A stretch of DNA of 64,000 nt from Pectobacterium zantedeschiae (GCF_004137795.1 NZ_NWTM01000003.1:186001-250000); one strand, 5' to 3'; counted from the stretch's first letter, positions 49,736-60,773 are shown. A program made the numbers and translations. The notes: a model not told the origin generated them from the sequence alone.

Positions 49736-51100
49736 ATGAGCAATACCGACACCATCGTCGCCCAAGCCACGCCACCGGGACGCGGAGGCGTGGGTATTTT
49801 ACGCGTTTCAGGACAGGCGGCCGCAGAGGTGGCACATGCCGTTCTGGGTAAGCTTCCCAAGCCTCGTCACGCTGATTATCTGCCGTTTCGTGATACTAAC
49901 GGCACCACGCTCGATCAAGGCATTGCTCTCTGGTTTCCCGGCCCGAACTCCTTTACCGGTGAAGACGTGCTGGAGCTTCAGGGTCACGGCGGTCCGGTTA
50001 TTCTGGATTTGCTCCTGCAACGCATTCTGACGCTACCCGACGTGCGCATTGCACGTCCCGGTGAATTCTCTGAACGCGCCTTCCTGAACGACAAACTCGA
50101 TCTCGCGCAGGCAGAAGCCATCGCCGATCTGATTGACGCCAGCTCGGAACAGGCCGCTCGATCAGCACTGAACTCTCTGCAAGGCGTATTTTCTACTCGT
50201 ATAAATCAGTTAGTGGAAGCACTTACTCACCTGCGAATCTACGTCGAAGCTGCCATCGACTTCCCGGATGAAGAGATCGACTTTCTCTCCGATGGCAAAA
50301 TTGAAGCACAGCTAAATGGTGTGATGGCCGATTTGGATGCCGTCCGAGCCGAAGCGCATCAAGGTAGCCTGCTGCGTGAAGGGATGAAGGTCGTGATTGC
50401 GGGTCGTCCTAATGCGGGTAAATCTAGCTTACTCAATGTGTTAGCGGGTCGTGAAGCGGCGATTGTAACGGATATCGCGGGAACTACGCGCGACGTATTG
50501 CGTGAACACATTCACATTGACGGTATGCCGCTGCATATCATCGACACCGCTGGGCTGCGCGATGCCAGCGATGAAGTCGAACGCATTGGTATTGAGCGAG
50601 CCTGGCAGGAAATTGAACAGGCCGATCGCGTGCTGTTCATGGTCGATGGCACCACGACGCAGGCGACTGAGCCTGAGCAAATCTGGCCCGAATTTATGGC
50701 ACGCCTGCCAAAGACGCTGCCCATTACCGTGGTGCGCAACAAAGCTGACGTGACTGGCGAAACGCTCGGTATAGAAGATGTGAATACTCACTCACTTATC
50801 CGTCTTTCCGCCCGCACGGGTGAAGGTGTGGATACGCTGCGCGATCATCTCAAGCAAAGCATGGGGTTCACCAGCAACACGGAAGGCGGTTTTCTGGCAC
50901 GACGCCGTCATCTGCAAGCACTGGAATTGGCAGCACAGCATCTGATCCAGGGGAAAGAACAGCTAGTGAGCGCCTACGCTGGCGAACTACTGGCAGAAGA
51001 ACTGCGGCTGGCACAGCAGTCCCTGAGTGAAATCACCGGTGAATTCACTTCTGACGACCTGCTCGGCCGTATCTTCTCGAGCTTCTGTATTGGCAAGTAA
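49736..51100 (+). CDS. mnmE: tRNA modification GTPase MnmE
   Basis: This 454-aa GTPase, with MnmG, installs the (carboxymethyl)aminomethyl group on wobble U34 of certain tRNAs. The N-terminal tetrahydrofolate-binding domain starts [22 protein letters not shown]. The G domain has G1 [10 protein letters not shown]3 DTAGLRD and the NKAD guanine-specificity motif. The C-terminus ends FCIGK with the catalytic-type Cys. The length and end match E. coli MnmE. In E. coli tna genes follow, whereas here accessory genes start. Confidence 0.97.
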   Translation: MSNTDTIVAQATPPGRGGVGILRVSGQAAAEVAHAVLGKLPKPRHADYLPFRDTNGTTLDQGIALWFPGPNSFTGEDVLELQGHGGPVILDLLLQRILTLPDVRIARPGEFSERAFLNDKLDLAQAEAIADLIDASSEQAARSALNSLQGVFSTRINQLVEALTHLRIYVEAAIDFPDEEIDFLSDGKIEAQLNGVMADLDAVRAEAHQGSLLREGMKVVIAGRPNAGKSSLLNVLAGREAAIVTDIAGTTRDVLREHIHIDGMPLHIIDTAGLRDASDEVERIGIERAWQEIEQADRVLFMVDGTTTQATEPEQIWPEFMARLPKTLPITVVRNKADVTGETLGIEDVNTHSLIRLSARTGEGVDTLRDHLKQSMGFTSNTEGGFLARRRHLQALELAAQHLIQGKEQLVSAYAGELLAEELRLAQQSLSEITGEFTSDDLLGRIFSSFCIGK

Positions 51101-51115
51101 GCGTATAACGCTTTA

Positions 51116-51150
51116 AACAATTGACGGCTCATCGTATGCCGTCAATTGTT
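51116..51150 (+). terminator. Terminator after mnmE
   Basis: AACAATTGACGGC / GCCGTCAATTGTT with a 9-nt loop, followed by CCTCTTTAT, 16 nt past the stop. Confidence 0.8.
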
Positions 51151-51572
51151 CCTCTTTATGCTGCGATCTGCTGGAAATTCATTGTTAAAAATATAGGCTT
51201 CTCTCTTCATCATTAATGCCCCACTTTACCTTTCAAATACTTACTCACATGGCTTTACACTGAGTGCTAGAAATAAATAACACGTCTTATGACACTCCTC
51301 TATGAACAATCCAAAGGGTTATTACTCAAAAAACCCACCACTGGATCCATGTTGATATTCCATCTATATTTATCATCACCATAAAAATTATTTGTAAAAA
51401 ATAAAACCCATGTCATTGGTAAATGGGAAGGGATATTCCCCTTCGGAAAACCAATACCTACTCATCTCTTAATAGAACAGAATAAATATTATTACAAAAT
51501 TCTTGTTATATCGTTTTTTTAACAAAGATACCTCCGATTTTCCGCATGATTTTCAAAATTAAGGTAAAGAGA
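51151..51572. other. A+T-rich intergenic region before the acyltransferase gene
   Basis: No gene is supported here. The only structure noticed is a nested inverted repeat at 51415-51455 (ATTGGT ... GAAGGG-loop-CCCTTC ... ACCAAT), which could be a terminator-like or leader element. The strong change from the mnmE composition marks the left edge of an accessory stretch. Confidence 0.4.
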
Positions 51573-52730
51573 ATGAAAAAAAGACCTCTTCACAACTTAC
51601 CATCGCTGAACGGAATACGTATTATTGCAGCCATCCTTGTATTTGTTTTTCACACATCGCTTGGGAATATGTTAAACCTGTTCTCAGATAAATCTATCGG
51701 TGAAGCCTACTCTTTTATCCTTAGTAAAGCAGGATGGGTCAGTGTGTCGTTCTTTTTTATCCTGAGTGGGTTTGTCATGAACTGGTCATCTCCATCAGTT
51801 CGTAACCCGCTTCAGTTCTATAAGAAACGATTCGCAAAGATATACCCTGTAAATATTTTCATTATTATACTGCTTCTTTTTACTGGAATAATCAGCATCG
51901 AACGCGTTGATGTCTGGTTACCCAATTTATTTCTGATACAGACATGGATACCGCAAGGCGATATTTATATTGGCGGAAATGTTCCTAGTTGGTTTTTATC
52001 CGTCATTGCTTTTCTTTATATTATTTACCCATTCTTACTCAAGCTTGTAAAAAAAATACCAACTGAATATTTATGGATATCCGTAACATTATGCTATCTC
52101 GCCTTAATCGTGGTTAATGGTGCAATCTATACATTATTACCCACCGTTCCACTCATTGAAGGTTGGCCTTTTAAGGTGGGAGAAATTCAATGGTGGCTTT
52201 CCTATACCTTCCCGCCAACACGTATTTTTGAATTCACCATCGGTATGCTGCTGTCGCGTATTATTCTGGAGGGAAAGTGGATTCCCGTTTCAGTAACAAC
52301 AAGCGTAATACTCACTGCGGTGACATATTGCATCGATCTCTTCATGCCGTTCCTGCTTAGCTTTAATTTGGTTACTCTCATTCCGCTAACATTACTGATA
52401 GGTTCACTCGCGGTGAGCGATCTACAAGAGAAACGTTCGTTTTTGCATGCAAAACCAATACAATTGCTAGGGAATATTTCTTTCGGTTTCTACCTGATCC
52501 ATTTTCTGGTTCTTCGCGTGTTAAATGCATGGACTGACGGAGCGCAATACCATGCGGTGAACGCCGCACTACTGATAATGTTAGCGGGTGGGATTAGCCT
52601 TACCGCAGGCTGGCTGCTTTATAAATTCATTGAACAGCCCGTAGGCAATTTTCTTACTACTAAAACCAGAGAAAATGTTAGCAATTCAGAGCAAGAACTC
52701 GCCCAAGATCCTGATAAAAAAGCAAGCTAG
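51573..52730 (+). CDS. Acyltransferase family 3 (OafA/OpgC-like) membrane protein
   Basis: This protein of about 385 aa has roughly ten hydrophobic segments. The family-3 motif LPSLNGIRIIAAILVFVFHTSLG contains the conserved R and H thought to act in acyl transfer. It is followed by GWVSVSFFFILSGFVMNWS and FYKKRFAKIYPV. Such enzymes O-acetylate (or succinylate) surface polysaccharide, lipid or antibiotic moieties. The chosen start MKKRPLHNLP has AAGAGA close by. A longer version begins nine codons upstream. Composition is A+T-rich compared with mnmE. No polysaccharide cluster adjoins directly, although pgaABCD lies 1.6 kb further on. Confidence 0.83.
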   Translation: MKKRPLHNLPSLNGIRIIAAILVFVFHTSLGNMLNLFSDKSIGEAYSFILSKAGWVSVSFFFILSGFVMNWSSPSVRNPLQFYKKRFAKIYPVNIFIIILLLFTGIISIERVDVWLPNLFLIQTWIPQGDIYIGGNVPSWFLSVIAFLYIIYPFLLKLVKKIPTEYLWISVTLCYLALIVVNGAIYTLLPTVPLIEGWPFKVGEIQWWLSYTFPPTRIFEFTIGMLLSRIILEGKWIPVSVTTSVILTAVTYCIDLFMPFLLSFNLVTLIPLTLLIGSLAVSDLQEKRSFLHAKPIQLLGNISFGFYLIHFLVLRVLNAWTDGAQYHAVNAALLIMLAGGISLTAGWLLYKFIEQPVGNFLTTKTRENVSNSEQELAQDPDKKAS

Positions 52731-52761
52731 TGATTGTGAGCACACACTAACAATAAAAGAT

Positions 52762-52791
52762 AATCGGCCCAGAATGCTCCTTGGGCCGATT
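52762..52791. terminator. Bidirectional terminator
   Basis: AATCGGCCCA / TGGGCCGATT with a 10-nt loop lies between the convergent acyltransferase and qorB genes. Confidence 0.8.
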
Positions 52792-52815
52792 GTATTAAGC
52801 GTTACTTTTTAAGCT

Positions 52816-53667
52816 TTATTTCAGCGTCGCTTTCACCACCGCAGATAGCGGCGTTGTTGCACGGCCGATCAGACGGCTCAACTGCTTACCACCATCAAAC
52901 AAGCCACCTTTGGATGCGCCAACATCTGAGTCCGCAATAATCTGTGCGAAAACATCAGGTAGACCAGCCGAAACCAACGCAGCAGTGAACTCAGCTTCAG
53001 ACAGATTTTGATAACCGATAGGTTTGCCAGACTGCTTGCTAATCTCAGCCGCCAGCTCTGTCAGCGTGTAAGGTTCGTCACCGGCCAGTTCATAAACCTT
53101 TCCAGCTTGCCCTTCCTGCGTTAGTACCGCAACCGCAGCGGCGGCGAAGTCTTCACGGGTTGCAGAAGTAATTTTGCCGTCACCTGCGCTACCAATAAAT
53201 ACGCCGTGTTCCAGCGCAGCAGGAATGCTGCCCGCATAGTTTTCGGTATACCAGCCGTTACGCAGCAGGACGTGCGGTAAACCAGAGTCTTTCAGCAACG
53301 CTTCCGTTTGGCGGTGCTCTTCCGCCAGCGCCAGAGGCGATTTATCCGCGTGTAACAAGCTAGTGTACGCGACCAGTTTAACTCCCGCTTTCACCGCCGC
53401 TTCAATGACATTACGGTGTTGTGCCGCACGTTGACCCACTTCGCTTGAAGAGATCAACAACACTTTATCAACACCTTGCAGAGCGGAAGCCAGCGCCTCT
53501 GGCTGATTGTAATCGCCGGCTTTCACCTGCACGCCTTTTGCAGACAGATCGGCAACTTTATTCACATCTCGCACCAGCGCCACGATGTCGTTCGCCGGAA
53601 CTTTCTCTAGCAGTTGTGCTATGACTAAACGGCCCAGTTGGCCAGATGCACCAGTAATCGCAATCAT
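52816..53667 (-). CDS. qorB: NAD(P)H:quinone oxidoreductase QorB (YtfG-like), NmrA family
   Basis: This 283-aa Rossmann-fold protein (E. coli QorB has 286) begins MIAITGASGQLGRLVIAQLLEKV with the NADPH-binding GASGQLG motif and includes LLISSSEVGQRAAQHRNVIEAAVKAGVKLVAYTS. It reduces quinones with NADPH as a detoxification step. It is divergent from a HxlR regulator, as ytfG/ytfH in E. coli. The Shine-Dalgarno AAAGGAG overlaps the end of an array of 14-bp repeats in its leader. Confidence 0.93.
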   Translation of the reverse strand: MIAITGASGQLGRLVIAQLLEKVPANDIVALVRDVNKVADLSAKGVQVKAGDYNQPEALASALQGVDKVLLISSSEVGQRAAQHRNVIEAAVKAGVKLVAYTSLLHADKSPLALAEEHRQTEALLKDSGLPHVLLRNGWYTENYAGSIPAALEHGVFIGSAGDGKITSATREDFAAAAVAVLTQEGQAGKVYELAGDEPYTLTELAAEISKQSGKPIGYQNLSEAEFTAALVSAGLPDVFAQIIADSDVGASKGGLFDGGKQLSRLIGRATTPLSAVVKATLK

Positions 53668-53675
53668 CTCAAGCT

Positions 53676-53730
53676 CCTTTATTAACCGTCTTTTGTTAAC
53701 TGTCTTTTGTTAACCATCTTTTATTAACAA
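53676..53730 (-). repeat. 14-bp tandem repeat array in the qorB promoter/leader
   Basis: Three contiguous 14-bp units (TCTTTTGTTAACTG, TCTTTTGTTAACCA, TCTTTTATTAACAA on the plus strand) are preceded by a partial unit CCTTTATTAACCG that contains the qorB ribosome-binding site. Each unit holds (G/A)TTAAC. Confidence 0.8.
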
Positions 53731-53794
53731 GAACTGACTGGCATAATATCGACAAAGCTAACTTTAAGTAAGTACATACATAAAGGTAAGTATA

Positions 53795-54214
53795 GTGAGT
53801 CCCCCCAAAACACCCATAGATTTATTACCGCCCATACTGCCACCCGGCGATGTCTTAGCCGAGAAATGCCCGTCTCGTCAGATACTTAATCACGTGACCA
53901 GCCGCTGGGGCGTACTGATTCTCATTGCATTACTTGATGATACGCATCGCTTCAGTCAACTGCGCCGACGGATTGGCGGCGTGAGTGAACGCATGCTGGC
54001 GCAGACCCTGCAATGGCTGGAGAGTGATGGTTTTGTCCTGCGAACAGCCTATCCGGTTGTCCCACCGCATGTTGAGTATAGCCTGACGCCATTAGGCAAA
54101 GAGGTTGGCAAGCGGGTAAAAGAGTTAGCGGTGTGGATTGAAGGGAATTTGGGTGACATTCTGGCGGCGCAGCAATCAGGTGAAGAACCGTCAGGTAAAC
54201 TACACGCCTCCTGA
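53795..54214 (+). CDS. HxlR-family redox regulator (YtfH/QorR-like)
   Basis: This 139-aa winged-helix regulator matches YtfH: EKCPSRQILNHVTSRWGVLILIALLDDTHRFSQLRRRIGGVSERMLAQTLQ and VVPPHVEYSLTPLG. The conserved Cys in CPSR is the residue that senses oxidation or quinones in QorR-type proteins. The start is GTG. No ATG is available before the helix-turn-helix. It probably represses the divergent qorB gene. The 127-bp region between them contains the tandem repeats and an A+T-rich promoter. Confidence 0.88.
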   Translation: MSPPKTPIDLLPPILPPGDVLAEKCPSRQILNHVTSRWGVLILIALLDDTHRFSQLRRRIGGVSERMLAQTLQWLESDGFVLRTAYPVVPPHVEYSLTPLGKEVGKRVKELAVWIEGNLGDILAAQQSGEEPSGKLHAS

Positions 54215-54329
54215 GCCACAGTCCTTGTCGGGAAGAGGCGAACCTGGAAAACAGGCGGTGATATCAGAGAGAATGACTTTCCCACTCTCGTCATCAACCG
54301 CCATCAAACTAAAATCCGCCTTCAGTTGG

Positions 54330-54752
54330 TCACAACGATACGTTGTCGATACCAATAATTCTTCCGTGCTCACTATGCCAAACACGCTGGATCTTATTAC
54401 GACTCAATTCCTGAACCAATCCATCTGACAAAGAAAAACTTCTGGCAACGTGCTTGGCGTCTAGCGCATCAGTTCGCATTCTTTGCTCTTTTCTGGAACG
54501 ATAGCGATATTGTTCCAGTTTCCCCCAGGCAATTAAGAGCGTCGCATTTACCAGGAATATGCATAAATGTATCGATATAATCCAACCCTCTGAGGTAAAG
54601 AAAAACGCTTCGGAAACATAGTCATTCAAAAAAGTGTCGATAAACACCTCAGAAAATAACCAAATAAATATTCCCCATCCACATAGTGTCAGGAAAGAAT
54701 CGATAAAGACTGGCAACCAACGTCTTTCAGAAATAATTAAAGGTGAATGCAT
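54330..54752 (-). CDS. pgaD: PgaD, poly-N-acetylglucosamine synthase subunit
   Basis: This 140-aa protein has two hydrophobic segments (FIDSFLTLCGWGIFIWLFSEVF and GWIISIHLCIFLVNATLLIAWG) and a basic cytoplasmic tail, the PgaD layout (E. coli 137 aa). PgaD and PgaC form the inner-membrane PNAG synthase, whose assembly is stabilised by c-di-GMP bound at their interface. It starts three nt after the pgaC stop. It is the last gene of pgaABCD. Confidence 0.92.
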   Translation of the reverse strand: MHSPLIISERRWLPVFIDSFLTLCGWGIFIWLFSEVFIDTFLNDYVSEAFFFTSEGWIISIHLCIFLVNATLLIAWGKLEQYRYRSRKEQRMRTDALDAKHVARSFSLSDGLVQELSRNKIQRVWHSEHGRIIGIDNVSL

Positions 54753-54755
54753 AAT

Positions 54756-56084
54756 TTATCCTCTTTCGATACCACGATCGGGGCTTTCCCAACGAGCGCG
54801 TTTTTTACGAAAACGCAGCATGACTTTTGGAAAACTTACCAGGCTGGTACACAGGCTCAACGTCCAATACACCATGGGATACCAAATGACCCAGAACAGA
54901 TATTTGCCAATATCTTTCTCATAACGCCGCTCGATCAGCATACTGACCGCAAACTGGATTAAACAAACAACGCCTATCATCATGCCGGTAAATGCGGGAG
55001 GAAAGAGCGTTTCTACCCGAATTCCCTCTGGCAGGGTTATGAAAAAACCCAATAAATACAATAAGACGCTCATGGCATAGGTGAAGGCCCATAATATCGA
55101 AATAGAATATTCGAGGAACAGCGGCCACATTCTGCGATAGCGCCATGACCATAAATGACGGACGTTTTTTAAAAAGACCTCGGCACCGCCTTGCGCCCAA
55201 CGTAGCCGCTGTTTCCACAAACCAGATAGTTTTTCCGGCATCAGAATCCAACACAACGCTCTTGGCTCAAAAAATATCGTCCAATTGCGCAATTGAAGCT
55301 TCCAGCTAATATCGATATCTTCCGTGATCATATCAGGGCTCCAGTAGCCAACTTCGGCTAGTGCACTGCGACGAAAAGCGGCAATAACGCCAGAAACCGT
55401 AAAAACTTTGCCATAAACGCGCTGTGTGCGTTTGATCAAGCCAATAATTGAGGAGAACTCGCCAACCTGAATGCGGCCAATCAGCGTCGAACGCGTCCTT
55501 ATCCTTGGGTTTCCCGTTACTGCGCCAACCCGCGGATTATTGATTAACGGATTAACCAAATAAGCGACAGCATCGGGATCGAGAAGTGCGTCTCCATCAA
55601 TACACACCAGCAGATCGCTCTTGGCCGCAGCACACGCAGCTTGAAGCGCCAACGCCTTACCCTGATTATGCGCAAGATGAATGACTCGAAGTTTGTCATA
55701 TTGGCCTGCCAACCGATCGAGCTCATCTCCCGTGCTATCATTGGAACCATCATTCACCGCAATCACTTCGATATGGGTATAACGTTGTGCTAACGCTGCT
55801 TCAATCGTTTCACACACGTTAGGCCCTTCGTTATAACAAGGAATCAGGATCGAAACTAACGGGCGCCCGGTTGGTTCATCCGGTGCCACTCCTTCTCCCC
55901 AGCGCCAATGCCGTTCATAGTGAAACCAGAAATACAGCCCTCCCGTTATCCATAGCCCAGACATAAACAAAGGCCAGAAAAAGGTAAAGTTAAGAGCGAC
56001 ATCTCCCGTAAGGGAGAACATCACGCCAAAAGGGATGCCGAGCATCAAACATAATATTAAGAAAGCTAGGATTCGTTCTATCAT
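54756..56084 (-). CDS. pgaC: PgaC, processive beta-1,6-GlcNAc transferase
   Basis: This 442-aa GT2 family membrane enzyme (E. coli 441) has catalytic motifs [29 protein letters not shown] and QRLRWAQGG (Q/RxxRW). Two N-terminal and about three C-terminal TM segments flank the catalytic domain. It polymerises UDP-GlcNAc into poly-beta-1,6-GlcNAc and exports it with PgaD. The start at MIERILAF overlaps the pgaB stop as ATGA. An ATG five codons earlier is less likely. Confidence 0.95.
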   Translation of the reverse strand: MIERILAFLILCLMLGIPFGVMFSLTGDVALNFTFFWPLFMSGLWITGGLYFWFHYERHWRWGEGVAPDEPTGRPLVSILIPCYNEGPNVCETIEAALAQRYTHIEVIAVNDGSNDSTGDELDRLAGQYDKLRVIHLAHNQGKALALQAACAAAKSDLLVCIDGDALLDPDAVAYLVNPLINNPRVGAVTGNPRIRTRSTLIGRIQVGEFSSIIGLIKRTQRVYGKVFTVSGVIAAFRRSALAEVGYWSPDMITEDIDISWKLQLRNWTIFFEPRALCWILMPEKLSGLWKQRLRWAQGGAEVFLKNVRHLWSWRYRRMWPLFLEYSISILWAFTYAMSVLLYLLGFFITLPEGIRVETLFPPAFTGMMIGVVCLIQFAVSMLIERRYEKDIGKYLFWVIWYPMVYWTLSLCTSLVSFPKVMLRFRKKRARWESPDRGIERG

Positions 56085-58096
56085 GGCAGTGGATACCATT
56101 CTGGTGAAATCATAGGACGGATGCTTTTCAATTCAGGTGAATTATTCAGAAAATCATCCGGATAATAACCGTAATTTTGCGCACCATTCAGTTGCAACAC
56201 GGTCATCCATTTAACCAATTGTTCGGTGTCTAACCACGGTTCTCCCGGAACACGCCAATCCCTTGCCTGAAGTTCAAATACCGTTTTATTCAGCGCACCG
56301 GGGCGGCGAGCCACTTCTTGTACCAACTTCTGTAGCCACGCATCACTGTCCCTGGGCGCGATGTTTTCCATCAATGGCATCGCCATAGGGGCAACCCAAT
56401 CATAAGCGGCAAGGAAGTCATCCAGATTTTGGGAAAACCACGCTTCACTTTCCGGTTCAATCATCGGTAATGCGAAAATGTTGCGCGCAGTTTGGACTTG
56501 CGGGCCACGGATCTCATGCACGCGAGCGGCCAGTTCGAGCGTAAAGTCCGTTAACGCTTTACTCTTAAACCGCGTCCAACGAGCAGTAAGCTGGGGGTCA
56601 CGACGGATATTGGCAATCGAGCTGGGGAATCCCGCCTTTTGATATGCTTGCATGGCCGGATGGCTTGCATCCTCATCATCGGCAAGTACGGCATCATCAT
56701 GGAATAAGATGCCACCAAACATGGTGTAGGCAGAAAGATCCTCATAAATATCAGCAATTCGTCTTCTGGCCTCCGAATCCCATAACGATAAACGTTTGTA
56801 TTGGCTGTGGTTGACACTACATTGCCCGCTTTCACTGTCAATCCGCTCAACGCGCTGCAACGTCTCATCATCCATATCAAAGGCCAGTACCGGCATCCAG
56901 GCATAAACGCGAACAAGCGCCCGCGAGGCCAATTGCCAGGCCACATGATTGAAGAGGTCTTCTCGGACGGGCATCCAACGATTAGGGAAATAGAGTGACT
57001 GCACATTGCCATCACCGTTCGGATCGGAGAAAGCCTGAAGATAAACGGTATTAATACGCAAATCGGCAATGCGTTGAATTAATGCATCCACATTACGAGA
57101 CTGCTGGGCTTTATCGGTGTCATAAACATAATCCAGATCGATATGTGCGACCCGTATCACCTCAGGTTCCCGAACATAGCTGACCAACAGCGCGAACTGC
57201 TGCACATCTGGATTATTGTTAATCAGTATCCGGGGGACATTATACGGTGAGTCAGCCGAAGCAGGCCCATTTCCAAGCGTTAGTGCTAGCTGATAGCCGC
57301 GCTGCTTAACAATGTTTAGCGCGTCCCCACTTACCGCACCATAGGGCCACACCCAAACCCGAGGCTTTTTCCCCGTCGCGTCAGCAATTCTTTCCGTAAT
57401 GAGGTCCGCATCATATGCAAAACGTTCACGATACTCACCCCGCGTTTCGTATCGCTTACTCTCAGGGAAATAGTAGCGAGTGACGGCGGCAGGCTCCATA
57501 TTCCCCTGCGGGTTTGCCTGAATCCCATTATGTAAGTCGTAAGTATGTGCCCCAATTTCTACCAGGCCGGATTGTGCCATTTCACTGACTTGCTGCCAGG
57601 TAAGGAAATGGTTGCGGGGTATTTGAACACCACTAAAATCCACTGGCTGATCTTCTGGCGTATCCAGCCAGCGCCCTACGGGTGCCAGTACAGCTGGCCA
57701 ACCATAGGATTTAAGGAGAGGGTAAACACGGTGATAAAAACTGCTGTAACCATCATCAAATGTCAGCAACACCGCCCTGTCCGGTAGCGGTTTCCCCCCA
57801 GAACCAGCAGCCAGAATGTCATCAACGGATACCGGGTGGTAACCATTTTCTCTCAGCCAGGCAAAGTGTTCATTCAGTGCACTGGTTCGCACCGCCATGA
57901 AACGCTGATCGGCACCATCATCTGCAACATCGTGATAGGCAATAACAATATATTGATTAGCCTTCCAGGCCTGTTCTTTGACCAAAACAGGACGTTCTGC
58001 TGGCGAGCTATATTTCACGTCAACGGAATGTGCACAGGCGGTGATCATTAACACCCCCAACGTCATCACAAAGTTTCGTAGTCGTATGAATGACAT
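56081..58096 (-). CDS. pgaB: PgaB, PNAG N-deacetylase/hydrolase lipoprotein
   Basis: The 671-aa precursor has an outer-membrane lipoprotein signal (lipobox ITAC-A). The N-terminal NodB deacetylase domain contains [17 protein letters not shown] and IGAHTYDLH. The C-terminal GH153-like domain contains [25 protein letters not shown] and ILFHDDAVL. It partly de-N-acetylates PNAG, which is needed for export through PgaA. The start has GAGGAG seven nt upstream and lies 11 nt after the pgaA stop. Confidence 0.95.
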   Translation of the reverse strand: MSFIRLRNFVMTLGVLMITACAHSVDVKYSSPAERPVLVKEQAWKANQYIVIAYHDVADDGADQRFMAVRTSALNEHFAWLRENGYHPVSVDDILAAGSGGKPLPDRAVLLTFDDGYSSFYHRVYPLLKSYGWPAVLAPVGRWLDTPEDQPVDFSGVQIPRNHFLTWQQVSEMAQSGLVEIGAHTYDLHNGIQANPQGNMEPAAVTRYYFPESKRYETRGEYRERFAYDADLITERIADATGKKPRVWVWPYGAVSGDALNIVKQRGYQLALTLGNGPASADSPYNVPRILINNNPDVQQFALLVSYVREPEVIRVAHIDLDYVYDTDKAQQSRNVDALIQRIADLRINTVYLQAFSDPNGDGNVQSLYFPNRWMPVREDLFNHVAWQLASRALVRVYAWMPVLAFDMDDETLQRVERIDSESGQCSVNHSQYKRLSLWDSEARRRIADIYEDLSAYTMFGGILFHDDAVLADDEDASHPAMQAYQKAGFPSSIANIRRDPQLTARWTRFKSKALTDFTLELAARVHEIRGPQVQTARNIFALPMIEPESEAWFSQNLDDFLAAYDWVAPMAMPLMENIAPRDSDAWLQKLVQEVARRPGALNKTVFELQARDWRVPGEPWLDTEQLVKWMTVLQLNGAQNYGYYPDDFLNNSPELKSIRPMISPEWYPLP

Positions 58097-58107
58097 CACC
58101 TTTCTCC

Positions 58108-60570
58108 TCAAAACCGATAATTCAAATCAAAAGACAGTGACACGTTCTGCTCCCGCTTGCCGTCGTAAGGCCGCTTATCCCACTGGGCGCTCACCCCCAC
58201 ATCCAGTACGTCATTCCACCGTACTCTTTGCCCGTATCCGAGCGTGGTGATAGCCCCTGCGGATTCGCCTTTTTGCCAGTAACGCCCTACACCAGCATTC
58301 ACTTCCTGATGCCACTCCGTCTGATAATGTCGGTAAAGCAAATGATCGAGGGTGAAGGCGGGTAGCACAGCCACATAATTCCGCGGGTTGTAATAAGAAA
58401 CGGCCTGCTTGCTGTTGGACCCCAAACTGATCGACGGAGTGAAATCCAGAATTAAAAACGGCGATGAAAAGACTCGCTCTTGCGCACTCAGCGCATATTC
58501 CTGACGTCTGTTGCCATCAGAAAACCATCCGTTCGACAGATCTGCTTGCCATGAACGTCGTTCGCTTTGACGCCAGCGTACATAGCCCCCACCGCCATTC
58601 GCCGTTACGTCATTTTTAAGTGCTCGTAGCGGCGTGCTGCGCATTAGCCGTTCAGCACTAAGGCCGACACGCCAAAAGTCATTAATGTCATGTCGATAAG
58701 AAAGACGTGCGCCGATATCAGAGCCAAATCCAAAATTCCGATGTGAAAACTCAGCCTCAGCCCAATTATCACGGTCGGTAAACTCCGCGCCGCCGCGTAT
58801 AGTGCGATGGATAGCCCGTCCTTCAGTAAAATCACTTTGATTAAAAGCCCCCCCAGAGAACACTCGCCAATGGTCGGCAAACGGCGGGCTGTAGAGCACG
58901 GCATCAATATCCGTGTCATTCATTCCCTTGACTGGACTGTCAGACTTGAGGCCCTGAGTACCTGAAATACGCAGCTCCGCCATGTGATGAACCTGACGCA
59001 ACCGCGATAATCGTTTCACAGAGAAATCATCTGGGTAGCGAGCCATGGTATCGTCAGTCAACTGATCAAGCTGACGCCATTCCTGCAATTCCAATGCAGT
59101 GAGCCCTTGATGAGTTTCCACCCCGAACGATCTTGGTTCCAACAACTCAGCGCGTTTTAATAACACTTCGGCACGACGCGGCCATCCCCTGTTTAGATAA
59201 ACCTGCGCCAAACTTATGTTCAGCTCTTGGTTTCCTGGCCCACTAAAGGCCAGACTTTCCGCCAACCGTTGTGCAGCCGGAAGATCGTTATGGGAAATCA
59301 GCGACTGTATTCGCAGGTGTTTGATGTCAACCCAATCGTCGTTAGGTATGGCGGTTGGTAAACCATAAACACGTTTCTTATAAGGCGTTTTTTCTTCAGC
59401 CTGAACTGACAACTGGGCTGCCTGTTCAACTTTCTCATTCTCCAGGATGCTGTAGAAAAAATCGCCTTTTCGCACTATCTGAGAGCGCAGAGAAGGGTCT
59501 TCTTGTATTACCGAACTGAGAATTTGCTCTGCTTTTTCTGGCTGCTTCAGATAGAGATAGGCAGAAGCCACCCAGGCTCGTGCATAGCTGGGAATCTCCC
59601 CCTCTTTGAGGAGTGATTGATATTCCGAAATAATTTCTTCCATGCGATAGCGGACGAGCAATGCACCTAGCCGATCAATTCGAGCGTAGCGATAGCTGGT
59701 TTTTGCAGAAGGCAGCGTTCGCCATTGCTTCATCAAGCGGTCATAACGAGCCAAGGCGCGATCCGCCACAACGAATCGTTCGTTTTCCGTTGTGGACGTG
59801 ATAAATGAAAGGCGAACTAACTCAGCCGCTGCCTCCAGCTCTCGCTGGCGTTGCTTTTCATCCGTCTGGATACCGTAGGGCTTGCCATTTTCCAGAGCTT
59901 TTAATGCAGGTGCGCTAATCTTATTGTTGGAAAGAATATCGCTATAGTCATAAAGCAGCGCTTTATCCTGCGGTGCATGACGCATGGCCTGCATGATAGA
60001 AAAGAGGGAATCAGTATGCATTCCCGCAATTCGTTGCACCCACGCTAATTCACGCCAGTGGTTTGCCGTTGGCTCACGCTTAACACGAGACCCGGCAAGT
60101 TCCAGTGCTCTTTTTGTCTGTCCGGCATCGGCGAGGGTGAGTATCAAACCACTACGAGCATCGTCATCTCGTGGAGAACGTTGCAAAACCCGGCTCCATA
60201 ATTCCACTGACGACTGCCACTGCCGGAGATTACGGTAAGACTTGGCTGCCGCTCTCAACGCAGGGTCAGGTAGTGACATCGAGGGTGAATAGGTTTTCCA
60301 AATTCGGACTACTTCTGCATCATTTCCCGCCCAACCGTTAATTAGCAGCCAGTCAGTCACCTCGGCGGCGGTCAGTACGCGATTTCTGGATTGCCCATCA
60401 AGCCACGACGTGGCAGGGGAAATATCACCCTGCCGGGCGTTGATAATTAAGGTGTCATAATGAGATTCTGCCGCCGCTACGCCACCAGAAACGGAAAAAT
60501 AAACCAATGATTTAAGTAATTTAAATAATATTGGATTGAGTCTGCTTGAATGGAAATTAACAAAACTCAT
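58108..60570 (-). CDS. pgaA: PgaA, PNAG outer-membrane export porin
   Basis: The 820-aa precursor (E. coli 807) has a signal peptide ending near GGVAAA. A long TPR superhelix follows (e.g. ALRAAAKSYRNLRQWQSSVELWSRVL, LAQVYLNRGWPRRAEVLLKRAELLEP), and then a C-terminal 16-strand beta-barrel rich in alternating aromatic residues, ending VSLSFDLNYRF with terminal Phe. It guides partly deacetylated PNAG out of the cell. The start used has GGGGAG eight nt upstream, and twelve in-frame upstream codons are rejected. It is the first gene of the pga operon, 203 bp from the divergent WYL regulator. Confidence 0.94.
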   Translation of the reverse strand: MSFVNFHSSRLNPILFKLLKSLVYFSVSGGVAAAESHYDTLIINARQGDISPATSWLDGQSRNRVLTAAEVTDWLLINGWAGNDAEVVRIWKTYSPSMSLPDPALRAAAKSYRNLRQWQSSVELWSRVLQRSPRDDDARSGLILTLADAGQTKRALELAGSRVKREPTANHWRELAWVQRIAGMHTDSLFSIMQAMRHAPQDKALLYDYSDILSNNKISAPALKALENGKPYGIQTDEKQRQRELEAAAELVRLSFITSTTENERFVVADRALARYDRLMKQWRTLPSAKTSYRYARIDRLGALLVRYRMEEIISEYQSLLKEGEIPSYARAWVASAYLYLKQPEKAEQILSSVIQEDPSLRSQIVRKGDFFYSILENEKVEQAAQLSVQAEEKTPYKKRVYGLPTAIPNDDWVDIKHLRIQSLISHNDLPAAQRLAESLAFSGPGNQELNISLAQVYLNRGWPRRAEVLLKRAELLEPRSFGVETHQGLTALELQEWRQLDQLTDDTMARYPDDFSVKRLSRLRQVHHMAELRISGTQGLKSDSPVKGMNDTDIDAVLYSPPFADHWRVFSGGAFNQSDFTEGRAIHRTIRGGAEFTDRDNWAEAEFSHRNFGFGSDIGARLSYRHDINDFWRVGLSAERLMRSTPLRALKNDVTANGGGGYVRWRQSERRSWQADLSNGWFSDGNRRQEYALSAQERVFSSPFLILDFTPSISLGSNSKQAVSYYNPRNYVAVLPAFTLDHLLYRHYQTEWHQEVNAGVGRYWQKGESAGAITTLGYGQRVRWNDVLDVGVSAQWDKRPYDGKREQNVSLSFDLNYRF

Positions 60571-60773
60571 CGCTGAATCTCCCCACCAGTGATGACAGAG
60601 TGACATTCAAATACATCGTTGAACGCTGGTTTCATGAGTTAGCACCTCTAATCGAGTCTAAACGCGGCATGCAGCTATCCCTCCCGTGATTCAAAGTCAG
60701 AGATAGACGCTAAGGCCAGTTTGGCGCATAATAATGCATATAGTTTTTTTATCAATATAATTTTTATACGCAT

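Noticed and set aside
60607-60773. GCATAATAATGC and repeated GCATAT between pgaA and the WYL gene as the WYL operator
   Set aside because: The dyad arms are only four bases, and such A+T-rich palindromes occur by chance, so it was left as a region to test rather than a site.
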